From Candidatus Bacteroides merdavium (lineage in GTDB: Bacteria; Bacteroidota; Bacteroidia; Bacteroidales; Bacteroidaceae): 35,731 nt of DNA. The translations under genes were made by a program, and so were the position numbers. The notes under the pieces were generated by a model. That model ran no database searches and was not told the DNA's origin. It was given only the letters and a program-made list of their open reading frames with translations. Of the stretch, positions 32,184-35,731 are shown one piece after another (the stretch's first letter is position 1; every line of letters starts with the position of its first letter). Location: contig DXAV01000059.1 of the NCBI GenBank assembly GCA_019116805.1, positions 1-35,731 on the forward strand, given 5' to 3'.

Positions 32184-34856
32184 TCAGAACAGCTTCATCT
32201 GTCCCGTCAGTTCGTCCAGAATATCGCCTTCGCTCTTGTCCTGATCGGGGTCCAGGTTCTCAGGCTCCTCTTCAGGTTCTTCGGCGACGGGTTGTGGTTC
32301 GGGCTGGCGGGTCGGTTCCAGTTCGTTGATGGTATCGATAGTATAGGTCGTCAGTCGCTTGCCCTTGGCCTTGAAGCCTTTGACGGCGATGAACTTGTCG
32401 GCCTCGATGACCATCGGTTCGCGGAAGTTGTCGTGTCCGCCGAATACAACTTCCAGTCGCGGATAGTATTCGTCGGTCAGCAGGATGAGCTTGCTGTTCT
32501 TGTTGTCGCCCAGGTAGTTCTGTTTGCGGCTGCTCGACTCGAAGCAGAAGCGTTTGATGTAGGGATAGTTCTGCTGGTCGGCGTCGTAGAGCACGGCCGT
32601 CCACACTTTGTTCGGGTCGAACTTCTCCATGATGCGGATACCGTCTTCGTAGTGGTTGTTTACGTCGAAGTTGGTGGTATAGAAGTCGCCGTTGTTCAGC
32701 ACCACGAGGATGAGTTCGTCGCTCTGGTATTCGCCCAGAAACTCACCGCGGCCGTCATAGTTGAGGCGGAGCACGTCGCGGTCGAACCACACCTTGCGTC
32801 CGCCCAGCGTGGAGCCGCCGCGCTGCTTCAGCGTAATCTTGTGTACCGGGTTGCGCGTCAGCATGTTGCCGATGGCCTGGCGTCCCTTGATGCCTATCCG
32901 GCTGAAGTCTTCTTCGAAGATGATTTTGCGGATGCGCGGGTTCGGTTTCAGCGTGACCTTGATGATTTCGGCCTCACCGTTGGGGTTGGCGCTGAAGTAC
33001 ATGATTTTGGAGTCGGGTGTACCTTGCGTTACGTCGTATTCGCGGTCGCGTACAATGGATGTCACGGCGAATCGCTTGATATAGGTCGTGCCATCCTTGC
33101 CGTCGCGGTAGCACACGTTGTAGATGGTGCGCTTGTCGTTCTTCTTGAAGACGTTGGCGTAGAGTATGTTTTTGCCCACAAATTTCTTGTCGGCTACGGG
33201 GGTGATAATGTAGCGGCCGTCGCGGAAGAAGAGGATGACGTCGTCCAGGTTCGAGCAGTTGGCCAGGAACTCGTCTTTCTTCAGGCTGGTGCCGATGAAG
33301 CCTTCCTCGCGGTTGATGTAGAGTTTCTCATTGGCCTCGATGACTTTGGTCGAGTCGATGGTGTCGAAGTTGCGCAACTCTGTGCGGCGGGGGAAGTTCT
33401 TGCCATACTTCTCCTTGAGCATGCGGAACCAGTCGACGGTATATTCCACGAGGTTGGCCAGGTGGCGTTCGGTCTCCTCGATGTCGGCCTTCATGCGGGC
33501 TATCTGCTCTTCGGCCTTGTCGGAGTTGAACTTCAGGATGCGTGCCATCTTGATTTCCATCAGGCGGAGAATGTCGTCCTTTGTCACCTCACGGATGAAT
33601 TGCGGATAGTAGGGCGTCAGGCGCAGGTCGATGTGTTCGCAGGCGGCGTCCATGTTCTTGGCCTGTTCGAATTCCTTGTCCTTGTAGATGCGTTCTTCGA
33701 TGAATATCTTTTCGAGCGAGGCGAAGTGGAGGCTTTCGCGCACCTCGTCACGGTGTATTTCCAGTTCGCAGCGCAGCAGGTCGCGTGTGTTGTCCACCGA
33801 CTTGCGCAGCACGTTGCTCACGGTGAGGAAGTGGGGCTTGCGGTCGTCGATGACGCAGCAGTTGGGCGAGATGCTCACCTCGCAGTCGGTGAAGGCATAG
33901 AGGGCATCGATGGTCTTGTCCGACGAGGTGCCGGGTGTCAGATGCACCAGTATCTCGACGCTGCCCGATGTCAGGTCCTCCACCTTGCGTATCTTGATTT
34001 TCCCCTTCTCGCTGGCTTTCACGATGGAGTCGCATACATTGGCCACGGTCTTGCCGTAGGGGATTTCGCGGATAGCGAGTGTCTTGTTATCTACTTTCTC
34101 GATGCGCGAACGAACGCGTACCGAACCGCCTCGTTCGCCGTCGTTGTACTTCGACACGTCGATGCTGCCCCCTGTTTGGAAGTCGGGGTAGAGGCGGAAT
34201 TCTTCGCCGTGCAGGTAGCTGACGGCGGCGTCGCACAGCTCGTTGAAATTGTGAGGCAGGATTTTGGACGACAGCCCGACGGCAATGCCTTCGACTCCCT
34301 GAGCCAGCAGCAACGGAAACTTGACAGGCAGGGTCACAGGCTCGCGGTTACGGCCATCGTAGGACAATTTCCATTCGGTAGTCTTGGGGTTGAACACCAC
34401 ATCAAGGGCAAACTTGGTGAGCCGGGCTTCGATGTATCGGGCGGCGGCGGCATCATCGCCGGTCAGAATGTTTCCCCAGTTTCCCTGGCAGTCGATGAGC
34501 AGGTCTTTCTGTCCCAGTTGCACCAGTGCGTCTTTGATGGATGCATCGCCGTGCGGGTGGAACTTCATGGCTTCGCCCACGATGTTGGCCACCTTGTTGT
34601 AACGTCCGTCCTCCATGCGCCGCATGGTGTGCAGGATACGCCGTTGCACAGGCTTCAGGCCGTCCATGATGTGGGGCACGGCACGCTCCAGTATCACGTA
34701 CGAGGCATAATCCAAAAACCAGTTCTGGTACATGCCGCTCAGTTGGTGCTTCACGTTTTCGTTCTTCGTGTCGGCGGGTTTGTAGTCCGAATGTTCCTCC
34801 TTGCCTTCGTTCAGGCCGTCCTGTTCTTCCAGGTTCTTGTCAAAGTCTTCGCTCAT
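32184..34856 (-). CDS. parC: DNA topoisomerase IV subunit A (ParC; GyrA-like)
   Basis: An 890-residue type IIA topoisomerase A subunit that cleaves and rejoins DNA to unlink daughter chromosomes. The 5Y-CAP (winged-helix) segment holds DYASYVILERAVPHIMDGLKPVQRRIL, KFHPHGDASIKDALVQL and the catalytic tyrosine Y141 in ARYIEARLTKFA. A tower and coiled coil follow (about residues 380-490), then a weakly repetitive beta-propeller-like C-terminal domain with an acidic tail (EEEPENLDPDQDKSEGD). The propeller lacks an obvious GyrA box, and the short DEHSD-type acidic N-terminus is typical of the Bacteroidetes ParC. It could be annotated simply as gyrase/topo IV subunit A. First gene of an operon with the DUF3316 and S41 genes. 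Confidence 0.9.
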   Translation of the reverse strand: MSEDFDKNLEEQDGLNEGKEEHSDYKPADTKNENVKHQLSGMYQNWFLDYASYVILERAVPHIMDGLKPVQRRILHTMRRMEDGRYNKVANIVGEAMKFHPHGDASIKDALVQLGQKDLLIDCQGNWGNILTGDDAAAARYIEARLTKFALDVVFNPKTTEWKLSYDGRNREPVTLPVKFPLLLAQGVEGIAVGLSSKILPHNFNELCDAAVSYLHGEEFRLYPDFQTGGSIDVSKYNDGERGGSVRVRSRIEKVDNKTLAIREIPYGKTVANVCDSIVKASEKGKIKIRKVEDLTSGSVEILVHLTPGTSSDKTIDALYAFTDCEVSISPNCCVIDDRKPHFLTVSNVLRKSVDNTRDLLRCELEIHRDEVRESLHFASLEKIFIEERIYKDKEFEQAKNMDAACEHIDLRLTPYYPQFIREVTKDDILRLMEIKMARILKFNSDKAEEQIARMKADIEETERHLANLVEYTVDWFRMLKEKYGKNFPRRTELRNFDTIDSTKVIEANEKLYINREEGFIGTSLKKDEFLANCSNLDDVILFFRDGRYIITPVADKKFVGKNILYANVFKKNDKRTIYNVCYRDGKDGTTYIKRFAVTSIVRDREYDVTQGTPDSKIMYFSANPNGEAEIIKVTLKPNPRIRKIIFEEDFSRIGIKGRQAIGNMLTRNPVHKITLKQRGGSTLGGRKVWFDRDVLRLNYDGRGEFLGEYQSDELILVVLNNGDFYTTNFDVNNHYEDGIRIMEKFDPNKVWTAVLYDADQQNYPYIKRFCFESSSRKQNYLGDNKNSKLILLTDEYYPRLEVVFGGHDNFREPMVIEADKFIAVKGFKAKGKRLTTYTIDTINELEPTRQPEPQPVAEEPEEEPENLDPDQDKSEGDILDELTGQMKLF

Positions 34857-35175
34857 ATAGGTCGTTCCGTATGCTGTCTGTCGATTTTTTCGTTGCAGGC
34901 AAATTTACGAAATTTCTTGGGAAAAGCCAGCATTCCGCTTCACTTTGTTCGGCTTGTGGCGAGGAAGTGGGTGACTTGTCTGTCGTTTCCCATTGCTTTC
35001 ATCCGATGAAACCAATGGTTTATGGCTCTTAAATCATCGGTTTCGACTAGTGTCGCTTTCCTCTGCTTGTGTATTTTTAATATTCCTCACAGTTCGATGT
35101 ATCAGATAAATCCCTATCTTTGTGCCGTTTTATAATAATGTGTGGAATTTCAAATTAATTTAGATAAAAAAGAAC
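34857..35175. promoter_or_regulatory. Divergent parC-glyS promoter region
   Basis: A 319-base region between divergent genes. For parC, TAAATTTG on the - strand (34900-34907) is an exact -7 box with a leader of about 37 bases. For glyS, TATCTTTG (35115-35122) is an exact -7 box with a TTCG-like -33 at 35093-35096 (18-base spacing) and a leader of about 47 bases. Between them are two interlocked inverted repeats: CCGATGA (35003-35009) with TCATCGG (35034-35040), and AAACC-AAT-GGTTT (35009-35021). No T-box-like leader is visible before glyS. Confidence 0.5.
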
Positions 35176-35731
35176 ATGGCACAAGAAGACGTTTTTAAGA
35201 AACTTGTATCCCATTGCAAGGAGTATGGTTTTGTGTTCCCCAGCAGCGAAATCTATGACGGACTGGGAGCCGTATATGACTACGGACAGAACGGTGTGGA
35301 ACTGAAGAACAACATCAAGCAATATTGGTGGCAGAGCATGGTGCTGCTCCACGAGAACATCGTGGGTATTGACTCGGCCATCTTCATGCACCCCACGATA
35401 TGGAAAGCCAGCGGACATGTGGACGCATTCAATGACCCCCTCATCGACAACCGCGACTCCAAGAAACGCTATCGTGCCGACGTACTCATCGAAGACCAGA
35501 TAGCCAAGTATGACGAAAAGATAAACAAGGAAGTGGCCAAGGCTGCCAAGCGTTTTGGCGACGCCTTCGATGAGGCACAGTTCCGTGCTACCAACGCCCG
35601 CGTGCTGGAACACCAGCAGAAGCGCGACGCCCTGCACCAGCGCTATTCCGACGCCATGAACGCCGGTCCCGATTTGAATGAACTGCGTCAGATTATCCTC
35701 GACGAAGAAATCGTCTGCCCCATCAGCGGCA
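35176..35731 (+). CDS. glyS: Glycyl-tRNA synthetase, class II single-chain type (5' part only)
   Basis: The first 185 residues of a glycyl-tRNA synthetase; the gene runs off the end of the window. The start [21 protein letters not shown], then [30 protein letters not shown] (motif 1 region) and [26 protein letters not shown] are diagnostic of the dimeric, eukaryote-like GlyRS used by Bacteroidetes rather than the bacterial alpha2beta2 GlyQ/GlyS. An inserted charged helical region follows (about 100-165), and ...EIVCPISG leads into the zinc-like/catalytic part. It charges tRNA-Gly in the cytoplasm. The ATG at 35176 is preceded by a -7 box at 35115. Confidence 0.95.
   Translation, partial: MAQEDVFKKLVSHCKEYGFVFPSSEIYDGLGAVYDYGQNGVELKNNIKQYWWQSMVLLHENIVGIDSAIFMHPTIWKASGHVDAFNDPLIDNRDSKKRYRADVLIEDQIAKYDEKINKEVAKAAKRFGDAFDEAQFRATNARVLEHQQKRDALHQRYSDAMNAGPDLNELRQIILDEEIVCPISG

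Noticed and set aside
31370..32329. 319-codon + strand frame opposite the DUF3316 gene
   Set aside because: Low-complexity Val/Gly/His composition typical of antisense shadows; no signal, domain or promoter.
32064..35009. A 981-codon open frame on the + strand opposite parC
   Set aside because: Its frame is the mirror of the GC-rich third positions of parC, its translation is rich in Val/Ala/His/Gln runs without any domain, and parC on the other strand is a clear conserved gene.

Overview
The window looks like a gut Bacteroides or close relative (Bacteroidales). The evidence is a SusC/SusD pair with a lipoprotein-rich carbohydrate locus, several GH92/GH76 enzymes, Bacteroides-type -7 boxes (TAnnTTTG) before many genes, weak or absent Shine-Dalgarno sequences, and a single-chain class II glycyl-tRNA synthetase. 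I cannot name the species.

Layout. (1) 1-18.4 kb is a polysaccharide utilization locus (PUL). On the + strand it carries a GH43-like enzyme, a DUF4965/glutaminase-like lipoprotein, SusC, SusD, then GH76, an exported aldose 1-epimerase, GH105 and GH92. A large heparinase II/III-like lyase faces them on the - strand. The enzyme set suggests a mannan that also carries uronic acid: the lyase would cut next to the uronate, GH105 would remove the unsaturated uronyl end, GH92/GH76 would take the alpha-mannosyl bonds, GH43 would remove a side chain, and SusCD would import the products. Base composition changes inside the second gene (near 2.9 kb) and again inside the epimerase gene (near 11.35 kb), so the locus may be a mosaic. 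(2) 18.8-23.8 kb, all on the - strand, holds a small orphan lipoprotein, a GH92 plus basic-secretory-protein-type metallopeptidase operon, and an upstream AraC-like regulator whose C-terminal helix-turn-helix is interrupted by two apparent single-base frameshifts. (3) 24.1-29.7 kb, + strand, holds an exported alpha/beta-hydrolase, a tiny membrane protein coupled to a CYTH-domain protein, an MgtC/DUF4010 membrane protein and a TonB-dependent-receptor-like outer-membrane protein. (4) 29.9-34.9 kb, - strand, holds tRNA-Leu(UAG), and a parC - DUF3316 - S41 peptidase operon. A truncated glyS starts at 35.18 kb on the + strand.

The least explained signal is a set of three short intergenic arrays (19.46-19.60, 29.70-29.82 and 30.08-30.21 kb). 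They are built from imperfect palindromes repeated every 21-23 bp, about two helical turns. Two share the consensus GGWAAC-N4-GTTYCC and sit at nearly the same distance (72 and 74 nt) beyond the stop codon of a secreted-protein gene. The third has the same period but a different core (AAGCACTG or its complement). I do not recognise them as a named element.
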